This document shows positions 34,418 through 42,875 of a stretch of DNA of 55,936 bases, piece after piece. The DNA is from Cyanobacteria bacterium FACHB-502 (GTDB lineage Bacteria; Cyanobacteriota; Cyanobacteriia; Elainellales; Elainellaceae): assembly GCA_014695325.1 (NCBI GenBank), contig JACJNZ010000091.1, positions 1 to 55,936 of the forward strand, read 5' to 3'. Under the pieces are notes generated by a model that saw only the letters and a list, made by a program, of their open reading frames with translations, searched no databases and was not told the origin of the DNA. Numbering within the stretch: position 1 is the first letter of the stretch; each line of letters opens with the position of its first letter. Position numbers and translations under genes: made by a program.

Positions 34418-35692
34418 TCAAGCAGAAATGCTTTGCATCAGTTCGCTTACATTTAACTGACGAGGATACAGCAACCAGCTTCGCTGCCAAGGGTGAGTCA
34501 GGGTTCGCACTAGGGGCGATCGTTCACTAATTTCTTGCAGTCCGGAGTCGGTGAGTAGATTAATTCCCTTTTGGTAAAGGGTGTAGCCCCGGCTCACCGT
34601 TTTGCAGATGCCTGCGTAATAATCGGGCACAAAGCCTAAGTGTTCTAGTTTCGAGTGGGCTTCCTCGAGCAGAGCTTTTTGCGTGGATTCATCAAACTGA
34701 GAAATATCCCAGGCTTTCAACAAATCGCGATCGACAAAGCGGCGGCACAAATCAGCCAAAAGCGGATCAGGCAGGTGCTGCCACTGTTGCAGGTGATAAA
34801 AAAACACGCCATCATCAGCGGCAAGATATTGCTCAAGCGTAATTTGGTTACAGTCCTGGCTTAACCAGGCAGTCATATTCGGGTCTGCCCACAGTTCATC
34901 TTGCGACAAGAGCTGCTTTGCCCGTCGGAAGGCTCCCGATAAAATCCAAGTGGCTGCCAGATTTTTAGAATGGTTATACACCTGAGCATACATAAAATAT
35001 CGCACCAGCAAATAATGCTCGATCGCCGCCATGCCCTTTTGAGCCACGACCATTTGCTGCGTCACTGGATCAAATCGCAGAGCCAACAAAATTCGATCGA
35101 GATCCAGAATGCCGTAGGACGCTCCGCTAAAATAGCTGTCGCGCATCAGGTAATCAATGCGATCGCAGTCAAGCTGACTCGTGACCAACTGCCACACTAG
35201 AGGAACGGGATGCTGTTTGCGGTGAACCTGATGAATCTGCGGCAGTAAATCGGGGTCAAAGCGATCGAGACATTCGCGAATTGGCTCCGACTCTGTAATG
35301 ATCCGCTTTGTCCAGGACTCGTGATCGCTGCCAAAAATTTCCTCACAGGTATGGCTAAAGGGACCGTGCCCAATGTCATGCAGCAACGCAGCACACAACA
35401 CCACAGCCCGGTAAGGCTGAAGCTGAGGATAGTCTTTCGACACGCGATCGAACACCCGACGCGCAACTTCAACAACTCCCAGGGAATGGGTAAACCGGGA
35501 AGTTTCTGCGCCGTGAAAGGTGAGGCTTGCCGGACCCAACTGGCGAATCCGCCGCAATCGCTGAAAAGCAGGTGTATCAATCAAATGGATCAGCAGCGCC
35601 TCAGATGGATCGCGTCCGTTGAGCACGATCGCCCCATGCAGCGGATCATGATAGATCCGTTCGCGATTACGCGGCTCCTGCCAAGACTGCAT
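34418..35692 (-). CDS. HD-domain phosphohydrolase (dGTPase/SAMHD1-like)
   Basis: 424 residues. Metal-binding HD residues are in place: RFTHSLGVVE (His69), ALLHDIGHGPFSHTCEE (His105-Asp106, His109, His114) and DCDRIDYLMRDS. The opening YHDPLHGAI and FQRLRRIRQLG are typical of the SAMHD1-like dNTP triphosphohydrolase branch, so hydrolysis of dNTPs or another nucleotide is expected; the substrate is unproven. The ATG at 35692 lies 26 bases inside the 3' end of ctpA in another frame, so the two are translationally linked. No terminator of its own was seen on the minus strand. Confidence 0.9.
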   Translation of the reverse strand: MQSWQEPRNRERIYHDPLHGAIVLNGRDPSEALLIHLIDTPAFQRLRRIRQLGPASLTFHGAETSRFTHSLGVVEVARRVFDRVSKDYPQLQPYRAVVLCAALLHDIGHGPFSHTCEEIFGSDHESWTKRIITESEPIRECLDRFDPDLLPQIHQVHRKQHPVPLVWQLVTSQLDCDRIDYLMRDSYFSGASYGILDLDRILLALRFDPVTQQMVVAQKGMAAIEHYLLVRYFMYAQVYNHSKNLAATWILSGAFRRAKQLLSQDELWADPNMTAWLSQDCNQITLEQYLAADDGVFFYHLQQWQHLPDPLLADLCRRFVDRDLLKAWDISQFDESTQKALLEEAHSKLEHLGFVPDYYAGICKTVSRGYTLYQKGINLLTDSGLQEISERSPLVRTLTHPWQRSWLLYPRQLNVSELMQSISA

Positions 35693-36926
35693 GATGAGTT
35701 AACAGATCAACAGCGGCTTGATACTGGCGATCGGCAGCGGTGGCAATCTGATCGCGATCGATCGGGTCGAGCGGCACAACAATATCGGGGATAATGCCCT
35801 GTTTATTAATGTCATGGTGATTTGGCGTTTCGTATTTGGCGATCGTCACTGCTAAGCCTGACCCATCGGACAAGCTAAAGAGCGACTGAATCAATCCTTT
35901 GCCAAAGGTGCGTTCTCCCACAAGCTGGGCGCGTCCGTTATCTTGCAATGCGCCTGCCAAAATCTCGCTCGCGCTGGCAGTTCCCTGATTTACCAGCACC
36001 ACAAGCGGATCATCGGTCAGAGCAGATCCATCGTCGGTAAAGCTGTCCTGAATGCCGTTTCGGTTCACGGTGTAAACCACGGTTCCGCCATCTAGCCAGA
36101 GCTTGGCAATATCAATGCCAGACTGAAGCAGTCCGCCCGGATTGCTGCGAAGATCGAGAACATAGGCATTCGCGCCTTGCTGTTCCAGATTGCGAATGGC
36201 GTGAGCAAGTTCAGAACTAGCGTTCGCGTTAAACTGGCTCAGCCGAATATAGCCCACCTGGGTCTCCTCAGACTCTGCCTTAAGCGCAGCATAAACCGGA
36301 TTGAGCGTGATTCGATCGCGCACCAGCAGCACATCTTTTGCCTGCGCCTCTTCCTGTCCGTCCTGAGCAATGGTAAGCGTGACGCGACTGCCGGCCGGAC
36401 CCCGCATCCGTTCCGCTGCTTCATCCAGGCTCAGCTTCACCGTGGGATAGCCGTTGATTTTAATGATTCGATCGCGAGGCTTAATTCCTGCCTGCGCTGC
36501 TGGAGAACCTTCGATCGGGGCAATGACGCGCAGTTCCCCGGTCGAATTTTCCTGGGCGATCTGGAGTCCCACGCCCGTCAGCTCACCGGAGGTATTGGTT
36601 TGCAGGCTGCGGTACTGATCTGGCTTTAGCAAGCGGGTAAAGGGGTCGTCCAGCAACCCCAGCATTTTTTGAATAGCAGTATAAGTCTGCTCCCGATTCT
36701 GGAGCGGCTGCTGAAGCACTTTCTGCCGCACCTGCCACCAGTTCTGATGGTTAAAAGAATCATCGACATAGGCGCGATCGACCAGTCGCCAAACTTCGCT
36801 GACTAATCGCTGTTCTTCGGTAAAGGCATACGCTGAGGGCATTCCACCCAGCACGGTTGCCAGCATGAAGGCAAATCCGATCGTGAATCCAATAACTAAT
36901 CCAGCACACGCGATCTGTTTTCTCAT
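35667..36926 (-). CDS. ctpA: Carboxyl-terminal processing protease CtpA
   Basis: Serine protease of family S41 that removes the C-terminal extension of precursor D1 in the thylakoid lumen, needed to assemble the water-oxidising Mn cluster. 419 residues. Signal peptide to about residue 34 (SAYA before FTEEQR). The segment FNHQNWWQVRQKVLQQPLQN, the PDZ domain (about 110-190) and the catalytic region follow, with the nucleophilic serine in GTASASEILAGAL near 315 and the general-base lysine in GERTFGKGLIQS near 340. Close resemblance to CtpA of Synechocystis (FNHQNWW, GTASASEILAGALQDN, KYETPxHHDI) favours CtpA over CtpB/CtpC. Divergent from petB; overlaps the HD gene by 26 bases. Confidence 0.92.
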   Translation of the reverse strand: MRKQIACAGLVIGFTIGFAFMLATVLGGMPSAYAFTEEQRLVSEVWRLVDRAYVDDSFNHQNWWQVRQKVLQQPLQNREQTYTAIQKMLGLLDDPFTRLLKPDQYRSLQTNTSGELTGVGLQIAQENSTGELRVIAPIEGSPAAQAGIKPRDRIIKINGYPTVKLSLDEAAERMRGPAGSRVTLTIAQDGQEEAQAKDVLLVRDRITLNPVYAALKAESEETQVGYIRLSQFNANASSELAHAIRNLEQQGANAYVLDLRSNPGGLLQSGIDIAKLWLDGGTVVYTVNRNGIQDSFTDDGSALTDDPLVVLVNQGTASASEILAGALQDNGRAQLVGERTFGKGLIQSLFSLSDGSGLAVTIAKYETPNHHDINKQGIIPDIVVPLDPIDRDQIATAADRQYQAAVDLLTHHAVLAGAA

Positions 36927-37094
36927 GGGACAGATTTTAAACTGCGGACAAGGCGATCGACTACGACAGACAAGGGAATGACAAAAACTGAGAGAAGATA
37001 TGAATTTTTGTAACGCTATCTAGCTTCACGATTTTCTAACGAGTGGGATGAACCAACGTTCCCGAAACCCTCTCTAATCGGGAAAGTCCTATGT

Positions 37095-37187
37095 TTTACA
37101 TAGAACAATTATCGTATCAGAATTGCCTCGAAACCCGGATCTGTCAATGTTTTCGCCATGCAATATGCCTTCTAGCTATGTTACATT
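37095..37187 (+). promoter_or_regulatory. HLR1-like half-sites upstream of petB
   Basis: TTTACATA (37095-37102) and GTTACATT (37180-37187) each match the RpaB half-site (G/T)TTACA(T/A)(T/A) fully, but a paired second half is poor in both. The second is followed by a weak TTGACG. RpaB regulates many photosynthesis genes in cyanobacteria. Binding is inferred. Confidence 0.35.
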
Positions 37188-37225
37188 TATTGACGGTGGA
37201 TAATATTCTTCGGAACTCTGGTTTC

Positions 37226-37894
37226 ATGTTTACAAAGCAGGTAACTGACTCTAAAGTCTATCAGTGGTTTCAGGAGCGTCTGGAGATTCAAGCCCTTGCG
37301 GACGATATCAGCAGCAAGTATGTCCCGCCCCACGTCAATATCTTCTATTGCCTGGGTGGCATTACGCTGACCTGCTTCCTGATCCAATTTGCGACTGGTT
37401 TCGCAATGACCTTTTACTACAGGCCAACCGTTGCAGAAGCATTTACCTCGGTGCAGTATTTGATGACCGATGTGAACTTTGGTTGGCTAATTCGCTCCAT
37501 TCACCGCTGGTCTGCCAGCATGATGGTGCTGATGATGATCCTGCACGTCTTCCGCGTTTATCTGACGGGCGGCTTTAAGAAACCCCGTGAGCTGACCTGG
37601 GTAACAGGCGTAATTCTGGCAGTGATCACCGTGTCTTTTGGCGTGACGGGCTATTCGCTTCCCTGGGACCAGGTAGGCTATTGGGCAGTTAAGATCGTGT
37701 CGGGTATTCCTGAAGCGATTCCGGTTGTCGGTACGACCATGGTGGAGCTGCTGCGCGGTAGCTCGAGCGTGGGTCAAGCCACCCTGACTCGTTTTTATAG
37801 CCTGCATACTTTTGTGCTGCCCTGGGCGATCGCAGTGTTTATGCTGCTGCACTTCCTGATGATTCGTAAGCAGGGAATTTCCGGTCCTTTATAA
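37226..37894 (+). CDS. petB: Cytochrome b6 (PetB)
   Basis: Core haem protein of the thylakoid cytochrome b6f complex, 222 residues with four membrane helices. The four haem-binding histidines are His93 (SIHRW), His107 (ILHVFR), His194 (YSLHTF) and His209 (LLHFLM); Cys42 (FYCLGG) carries the covalent haem c'. All match the plant positions shifted by seven, which fits the N-terminus [20 protein letters not shown]. The frame is open 45 codons upstream to an ATG at 37091, but family length sets the start at 37226. petD follows 130 bases later, the classic petBD operon. Confidence 0.98.
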   Translation: MFTKQVTDSKVYQWFQERLEIQALADDISSKYVPPHVNIFYCLGGITLTCFLIQFATGFAMTFYYRPTVAEAFTSVQYLMTDVNFGWLIRSIHRWSASMMVLMMILHVFRVYLTGGFKKPRELTWVTGVILAVITVSFGVTGYSLPWDQVGYWAVKIVSGIPEAIPVVGTTMVELLRGSSSVGQATLTRFYSLHTFVLPWAIAVFMLLHFLMIRKQGISGPL

Positions 37895-38024
37895 ATTCTG
37901 AATTTAGGTCTAATTCGGTCTGATTCAGCTCCTGACAGGTATCGACTTGGGCTAAAGCCTAGCGAAAATCCTGTTATTCTTTGACCAAAACGTTTCTGAA
38001 AGATCCTCAAGGAGAGCATTCAGC

Positions 38025-38507
38025 ATGGCAACTCTGAAAAAGCCGGATCTTGCCGATCCCGTACTTCGTGAGAAACTGAAGAAGGGCATGGGTCACAACT
38101 ATTATGGTGAACCCGCTTGGCCCAACGACTTGCTTTACGTCTTCCCCGTTGTAATTCTGGGTACGCTTGCCTGCTGCACCGCACTAGCAGTGCTTGACCC
38201 GGCAATGGTAGGCGAACCGGCAAACCCCTTCGCTACGCCGCTCGAAATTCTGCCGGAGTGGTATCTGTACCCCGCATTCCAAATTCTGCGAATTCTGCCG
38301 AACAAGCTGCTTGGAATTGCGCTGCAAACAGCAATTCCGCTCGGCCTGATGCTGGTTCCGTTTATCGAGAGCGTTAACAAGTTTCAAAACCCCTTCCGTC
38401 GCCCCGTAGCAACCACCGTATTCCTCTTCGGTACGCTGGTCACACTGTGGCTTGGGATTGGCGCAACCTTCCCGATCGACAAATCCCTGACGCTGGGTTT
38501 GTTCTAG
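38025..38507 (+). CDS. petD: Cytochrome b6f complex subunit IV (PetD)
   Basis: 160-residue, three-helix subunit IV. Marked by [38 protein letters not shown] and the Qo-site PEWY motif within [14 protein letters not shown]. Together with PetB it corresponds to mitochondrial cytochrome b. The ATG at 38025 follows AAGGAGA, a strong ribosome site. Second gene of petBD, with a probable terminator at 38534. Confidence 0.98.
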   Translation: MATLKKPDLADPVLREKLKKGMGHNYYGEPAWPNDLLYVFPVVILGTLACCTALAVLDPAMVGEPANPFATPLEILPEWYLYPAFQILRILPNKLLGIALQTAIPLGLMLVPFIESVNKFQNPFRRPVATTVFLFGTLVTLWLGIGATFPIDKSLTLGLF

Positions 38508-38533
38508 GTTTTCCCTTACAAACTAAATCATTC

Positions 38534-38597
38534 AAACGCCTGTGTTCTGGTCTGAGCGGTTTTACCCCGTTTTAACAAGAGCGCAGGTGTTTTGTAT
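38534..38597 (+). terminator. Probable terminator of petBD
   Basis: AAACGCCTGTGTTC (38534-38547) pairs, with three G-U wobbles, with GAGCGCAGGTGTTT (38579-38592) across a loop of about 30 bases, followed by TGTATT. The long loop makes it less certain than a compact hairpin. Confidence 0.5.
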
Positions 38598-38704
38598 TAA
38601 TTCGGAAAATGGATTAGGCAAATATCAAACTGCCACAAGGCGTGAGTTTCACAGGTAATCTGTCGATACTAAAGGCGAACAAAAAGCCTAAGTCGATCGC
38701 TTCT

Positions 38705-39886
38705 ATGCGCCTCTCCCTCAAGCCACAAGCTTCTGACACCCGAAATCGGACTGCTGCACCGTATCTATTTGTCTTTCTGGAAGTGTTCTCACAGGAGGGG
38801 GGCATTCAGTCTTACGTTCAGGACATTTTGCAGAGCTATTCTGCCCAGACAGATTTGCCGCCTGCTCAAGTGCTGCTGCTGCGCGATCGTCCTACAGACT
38901 TACCCTTATCTCTGCCTCAGCTCTCGTTTCAGAGCTTTTACGACGAGTCTTCTCCGCGCGGACGGCTACGCTTCACGTTCGCCCTGCTCAAATCCTTGAT
39001 TCAGCACAAACCCCAGCGGGTATTTTGCGGACATATCAAGCTTGCGCCGCTGGTAAAGCTGCTCTGTCAACCGCTAGGCATTCCCTACACAGTGCTGACT
39101 TACGGCAAAGAAGTTTGGAAACCCCTTGCTTCCAGGGAAAGAACTGCCCTTCAGCAAGCCGATCGGCTCTGGACGATTAGCCGCTATAGCCGCGATCGAG
39201 CCTGTGCTGCAAATGGCATTGATCCAGCGAAAGTGCAAATTTTGCCCTGTGCTGTGGATGACGAGCGATTTACACCCGGTGAGGCTGCTTCCACGCTGAT
39301 CGAACGCTACCAGCTTGCAAACTCCACGGTCATCATGACGGTGGCGCGGCTTTGGTCGGGGGATATTTACAAAGGGGTGGATGTAACGCTGCGGGCACTG
39401 CCCACGATCGTACAAGCGATTCCCAACGTGAAATATCTGGTGATTGGGCGGGGGGACGATCAGCCGCGACTGGCACAGTTGGCGATCGATTTGGGGGTAA
39501 GCGATCGGGTGATTTTTGCCGGGTTTGTGCCGACAGCGGATCTAGTAGAGCATTACCGTTTAGCCGATGCCTATGTGATGCCTTCTCAGGAAGGGTTTGG
39601 CATTGTGTATCTGGAAGCGATGGCTTGTGGTGTGCCTGTAGTTTCAGGGGATGCGGATGGATCGGCTGACCCGTTGCAGGATGGAAAGCTGGGCTGGCGA
39701 GTGCCTCACCGAGATTCCAATGCAGTTGCAGATGCCTGTATTGCGCTGCTCCAGGGGAGTGGTTCCGCTGGGGAAACGGGTTTACATCGTCGCTGTGATG
39801 GAATGTGGCTACGTCAGCAAACTCTGGAGCAGTTTGGTCGCCGTGCCTTCGCTCGCCAGCTTTATGCGCTCGTACAGGAAGGTTAG
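38705..39886 (+). CDS. Glycosyltransferase family 4
   Basis: GT-B glycosyltransferase of about 393 residues. N-terminal acceptor half: FVFLEVFSQEGGIQSYVQDI with the glycine-rich loop and CGHIKLAPLVKLL. C-terminal nucleotide-sugar half: IMTVARLWSGDIYKGVDVTL, YLVIGRGDD and the E-x7-E motif EGFGIVYLEA, typical of GT4 retaining enzymes. The frame opens at GTG 38642; ATG 38705 was chosen because the extra 21 residues have no obvious role, but neither has a strong ribosome site. Isolated from other sugar genes, so the acceptor (exopolysaccharide, glycolipid) is unknown. Confidence 0.87.
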   Translation: MRLSLKPQASDTRNRTAAPYLFVFLEVFSQEGGIQSYVQDILQSYSAQTDLPPAQVLLLRDRPTDLPLSLPQLSFQSFYDESSPRGRLRFTFALLKSLIQHKPQRVFCGHIKLAPLVKLLCQPLGIPYTVLTYGKEVWKPLASRERTALQQADRLWTISRYSRDRACAANGIDPAKVQILPCAVDDERFTPGEAASTLIERYQLANSTVIMTVARLWSGDIYKGVDVTLRALPTIVQAIPNVKYLVIGRGDDQPRLAQLAIDLGVSDRVIFAGFVPTADLVEHYRLADAYVMPSQEGFGIVYLEAMACGVPVVSGDADGSADPLQDGKLGWRVPHRDSNAVADACIALLQGSGSAGETGLHRRCDGMWLRQQTLEQFGRRAFARQLYALVQEG

Positions 39887-40021
39887 ATTCCCCCATCGCA
39901 ATTCTGCGATCGCAACCAGGATGTTTTATCTTGGAAGAAGTTACCCCGGCTGAAAGATGCTGCCGCTTACTGAAACTGGCAAACTGGGGTGGGTTAGGCC
40001 GGGCAAGGGCAGGAGGTTAAG

Positions 40022-40405
40022 GTGAATCAAAACGGCATGAAAAGCCTGCAATTTAATTTTTCAGGATTTAGCTTCTGGCTAACCCTCCTGGCACTGATCT
40101 GGCTACTGGGTTCGATCGGGCTGGGATGGGTGGTCAAGTCTGTTATTGTTTTGGCTGGTTTAGTTGTCGTTACGCCCTTACTGGCGTTCATCGGATTTCG
40201 CTGGTGGATCAAGCGAAACCTTGTCGTCGATTGCTGTCCGGTATGTGATTACGAATCTGCCGCAATTAACGGCACTCAGCTCCGTTGTCCAAGCTGTAGC
40301 GAACCGCTTCAGGTTGAAAAACGGCATTTTCATCGGCTTACCCTGCCTGGAACGGTGGATGTGACGGCGATCGAAGTGCCTGTAAAGCAAATCGAAGACA
40401 ATTAG
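40022..40405 (+). CDS. Small membrane protein with a C-terminal zinc ribbon
   Basis: 127 residues, start GTG 40022 behind AGGAGG-TTAAG, a near-ideal ribosome site. Two hydrophobic helices at about 17-34 and 38-60, then a cytoplasmic tail with paired cysteines CCPVCDY and CPSCSE, about 20 residues apart: a four-Cys zinc or rubredoxin-like knuckle. The rest is beta-like (RLTLPGTVDVTAIEVPVKQI). Function unknown. It converges on the lipid kinase gene; the two stop codons share four bases (TTAG). Confidence 0.75.
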   Translation: MNQNGMKSLQFNFSGFSFWLTLLALIWLLGSIGLGWVVKSVIVLAGLVVVTPLLAFIGFRWWIKRNLVVDCCPVCDYESAAINGTQLRCPSCSEPLQVEKRHFHRLTLPGTVDVTAIEVPVKQIEDN

Positions 40406-41286
40406 CTCGAACTTTCTACCGATGGAACAAACACCTTTAACGCCTGTGGCACGACGCGAAAATGAGCGGGAGCCTGGGTTGTGATTTCCCCATCGGTATT
40501 AATCGGTAAACGTCGGCGGGTCTGCACTTTCACCTCGCGGCAGGAGAAACCATCGACAAACGACCAGCTTGTTTGATCGCCCGATCGCATAGCTGGCAAA
40601 ATCGCAAAAAGCTGCCACCAATGTTTCAGGTTCAGACTGTAGACATCAAGCTGCTGATCGTCGATTGTTGCAGTGCTGGCAACGGTCATTCCGCCACCAT
40701 AGTATCGTCCGTTGCCAACGGCAATCTGAATGGTTTTAACTCGTCGATGTTCTCCGGTATCCAGCACCAGTTCAGCCCAGAAGGGACGCGAATGCCTTAG
40801 AGCTTGGATTGCGGCGATCGGATAAGCGAAAACGCCCCATTTTTGCTTGGTGTCTTTGTTGAGTTTGCGCGTAATCTGCACACTCAAGCCGATGCTGGCA
40901 ACGTTGAAGAAATATTTGCCGTTGACCCAACCCACATCGATCTGCTCGATCTTTCGTTCAGTAATTATTTGGCAGGCTTCGGCGAGCGTGGTGGGAATGT
41001 TGAGAGTCCGTGCCAGATCGTTTGCAGTTCCAAGCGGCAGAATTCCGAGGGGGAGCTGCGTCTCGACTAGACCGGGGATTGCAGCATTCAGCGTCCCGTC
41101 GCCGCCGCCAATAATCACACAGTCCACGCTGTCCTGATGCTGTCGAATTAGGTTGGCAATCATGCCCGGATTTTTGGGCGTCGCCTCAATCCATTCCAGC
41201 CCGCTCTCGCGCAGATAATCGATCGCCTCCTCTAGCTTGTCTTTTCCGTGGCGCGATTGACGGTTGACCAGCAGCAGTGCTTTCAC
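40402..41286 (-). CDS. YegS/BmrU-family lipid kinase (diacylglycerol kinase catalytic domain)
   Basis: 294 residues of the diacylglycerol/sphingosine-kinase fold: VNRQSRHGK at the N-terminus, nucleotide loop CVIIGGGDGTLNAA, then LPLGTANDLARTLNIP and the C-terminal beta domain (NVASIGLSVQITRK, AVGNGRYYGGGM). It should phosphorylate a lipid such as diacylglycerol, yielding phosphatidic acid at the membrane surface; the substrate is not readable. It stands alone on the minus strand and converges on the zinc-ribbon gene with overlapping stops. Confidence 0.9.
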   Translation of the reverse strand: MKALLLVNRQSRHGKDKLEEAIDYLRESGLEWIEATPKNPGMIANLIRQHQDSVDCVIIGGGDGTLNAAIPGLVETQLPLGILPLGTANDLARTLNIPTTLAEACQIITERKIEQIDVGWVNGKYFFNVASIGLSVQITRKLNKDTKQKWGVFAYPIAAIQALRHSRPFWAELVLDTGEHRRVKTIQIAVGNGRYYGGGMTVASTATIDDQQLDVYSLNLKHWWQLFAILPAMRSGDQTSWSFVDGFSCREVKVQTRRRLPINTDGEITTQAPAHFRVVPQALKVFVPSVESSS

Positions 41287-41460
41287 AAGCCCACCTCACA
41301 AGCGACAGTAGACCATCACTATCGGATAAATGGGGTGAGTCTAGAATCCTTCAACTGAGAGATTAATTACAGGCTGCGCTTTTTGCGATCGGGATTAGAA
41401 CACCTGCCTAAGTCCCAAATTTGCCCTCATTCCCAGTTCTTTATGCCTTTTGCAAAATCA

Positions 41461-41490
41461 GCCAGCCCCAGAGTGAAGCTAGGGCGGCTG
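41461..41490 (-). terminator. Possible hairpin downstream of the 131-aa membrane protein gene
   Basis: AGCC-a-GCCC (41461-41469) pairs with GGGCGGCT (41483-41490) around a 13-base loop. On the minus strand it is followed by GATTTTGC, a weak T-tract. It lies about 60 bases past the stop of the gene at 41552. Confidence 0.35.
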
Positions 41491-41551
41491 AGAAAATTTC
41501 CAGAGTGAGATTTATTTAATTGCGAGAATCCGAGAAACAGATAAAACCCAA

Positions 41552-41947
41552 TTATGGATTCTCAGAGGGTGGTGCAGGATTTGGGCTGGACGTTGACGAG
41601 TCACTGTCAGAAGACCGTTGAGCGTTTGACTCCGGCTGAGTTAGCTCAGACTCCTGAGTCGGGGCAGGGTTAGGAACTGTGATATTGATATCAGGAGCCT
41701 TCACATCAGGAGCTTGAGGCTGAGCCGGAACAATTTCTCGGGTTCGCTCAATGACTGTATTTTGGCGTGGAGCTTGCGATTCGGACGGGCGATTAAAAAA
41801 GGCGTAAGCTGCAATTCCTGCACCGACTAAACCTGCGATCGCAATTCCAAGGGCAACCCCACTTGCCGCACTGCTGTTCTCTCGATCGATCTGAGCCTGC
41901 CGCCGTAGCTCATTGTCATAAACTTCCCGATCGCGTAAATTTCTCAT
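41552..41947 (-). CDS. Single-pass proline-rich membrane protein (131 aa), unknown
   Basis: The frame is open to 42196, but ATG 41947 is preceded by GAGGAGGAATTGAAC, a strong ribosome site, and yields a sensible protein. A charged cytoplasmic N-terminus (MRNLRDREVYDNELRRQAQI) is followed by one Ala/Gly-rich helix (about 31-50, GVALGIAIAGLVGAGIAAYA) and a Pro/Gln/Ser-rich tail ending PAPPSENP, presumably periplasmic. No domain is recognised. Divergent from the KDPG aldolase gene. Confidence 0.7.
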   Translation of the reverse strand: MRNLRDREVYDNELRRQAQIDRENSSAASGVALGIAIAGLVGAGIAAYAFFNRPSESQAPRQNTVIERTREIVPAQPQAPDVKAPDINITVPNPAPTQESELTQPESNAQRSSDSDSSTSSPNPAPPSENP

Positions 41948-42239
41948 GTTCAATTCCTCCTCGATCTCAAAAGCATTGGGATGTACAAAAACGTGTGTAA
42001 TGAAACAAGAATCCTTTTGACATTCAACAGATCTTGTTGTTGGAAATTTCCAATCTGTTGCACCCGTAGTTCCAAAATAGCCATTCAGTACCAACGACTT
42101 ATTACACCTAGAGGAGGGTAGCTTTCTATACCGCAGGAATGGAATAAAGCAGTACATAGCCGTGAGATGACTGTCAAATGAGTTAAAACATGGCAAAATC
42201 AGGCTTCGGTTCTTTGACTCGAAATTGGGTGGTTAGGTT

Positions 42240-42875
42240 ATGTCCGCAGCATGGCTTGCACTGCTGAAACAGCATCGATCGATCGCAGTGATTCGCGCCC
42301 TCGAACTGGCAGTGGGAATCGAGATGGCAAACGCAACGGCGGCAGGCGGAATGCGGCTGATTGAAATTACCTGGAACAGCGATCGTCCCCATCATCTAAT
42401 CCAACAGATCCAAAATGATTTGCCAGATTGTGTGATTGGAGCCGGAACGTTGCGATCGACCGATGAGGTGCAGCAGGCGATCGAGGCGGGGGCACAGTTT
42501 TTGTTTTCGCCGCATACGGATTTTTCGATGATTGAAGCGGCAGTGCGGCGGGAGATTCCGATCGTGGCAGGGGCACTGACGCCCACGGAAATTATGAGGG
42601 CATCACAGGCAGGGGCAGCTTGTGTCAAGGTTTTTCCAATTCAAGCAGTGGGTGGCGCAAGCTATATTCGCAGTTTGCAGGAGCCGCTCGGCGAGATTCC
42701 GCTCATTCCAACCGGAGGTGTCACGATCGACAATGCAGCAGAGTTCATTCGTGCAGGCGCGATCGCTGTAGGGCTGGCAGGACAGCTTTTTCCAAAACAG
42801 GCGATCGAGGCAGGCGACTGGTCAATCGTTGAGGCGCGATCGAAGCAACTGGTCGAAAATTTGCGAAGCGTTTAG
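42240..42875 (+). CDS. eda: KDPG/KHG aldolase (Eda)
   Basis: 211-residue class I aldolase that splits 2-keto-3-deoxy-6-phosphogluconate to pyruvate and glyceraldehyde 3-phosphate, the final step of the Entner-Doudoroff route shown to operate in some cyanobacteria. Catalytic residues are present: Glu in MRLIEITWNS, the GAGT phosphate motif, the Schiff-base lysine in CVKVFPIQAVGG and IPTGGVTIDNA. No edd is nearby, so a role with 4-hydroxy-2-oxoglutarate is equally possible. Its TAG overlaps the TAA of the convergent glycerate kinase gene by the four bases TTAG. Confidence 0.92.
   Translation: MSAAWLALLKQHRSIAVIRALELAVGIEMANATAAGGMRLIEITWNSDRPHHLIQQIQNDLPDCVIGAGTLRSTDEVQQAIEAGAQFLFSPHTDFSMIEAAVRREIPIVAGALTPTEIMRASQAGAACVKVFPIQAVGGASYIRSLQEPLGEIPLIPTGGVTIDNAAEFIRAGAIAVGLAGQLFPKQAIEAGDWSIVEARSKQLVENLRSV

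Noticed and set aside
34187-34530. Several short frames around the RTX-HD junction on both strands
   Set aside because: They run through the small repeat and the terminator hairpin and overlap the end of the HD gene in the wrong frame.
37091-37225. N-terminal extension of petB from the ATG at 37091
   Set aside because: Cytochrome b6 proteins begin at [10 protein letters not shown] or its equivalent; the extension would displace the haem ligands from their usual positions and is likely leader DNA.
41948-42196. 83-residue N-terminal extension of the 131-aa proline-rich membrane protein
   Set aside because: The internal ATG 41947 has GAGGAGG upstream and begins a sensible topology; the extension is odd in composition.
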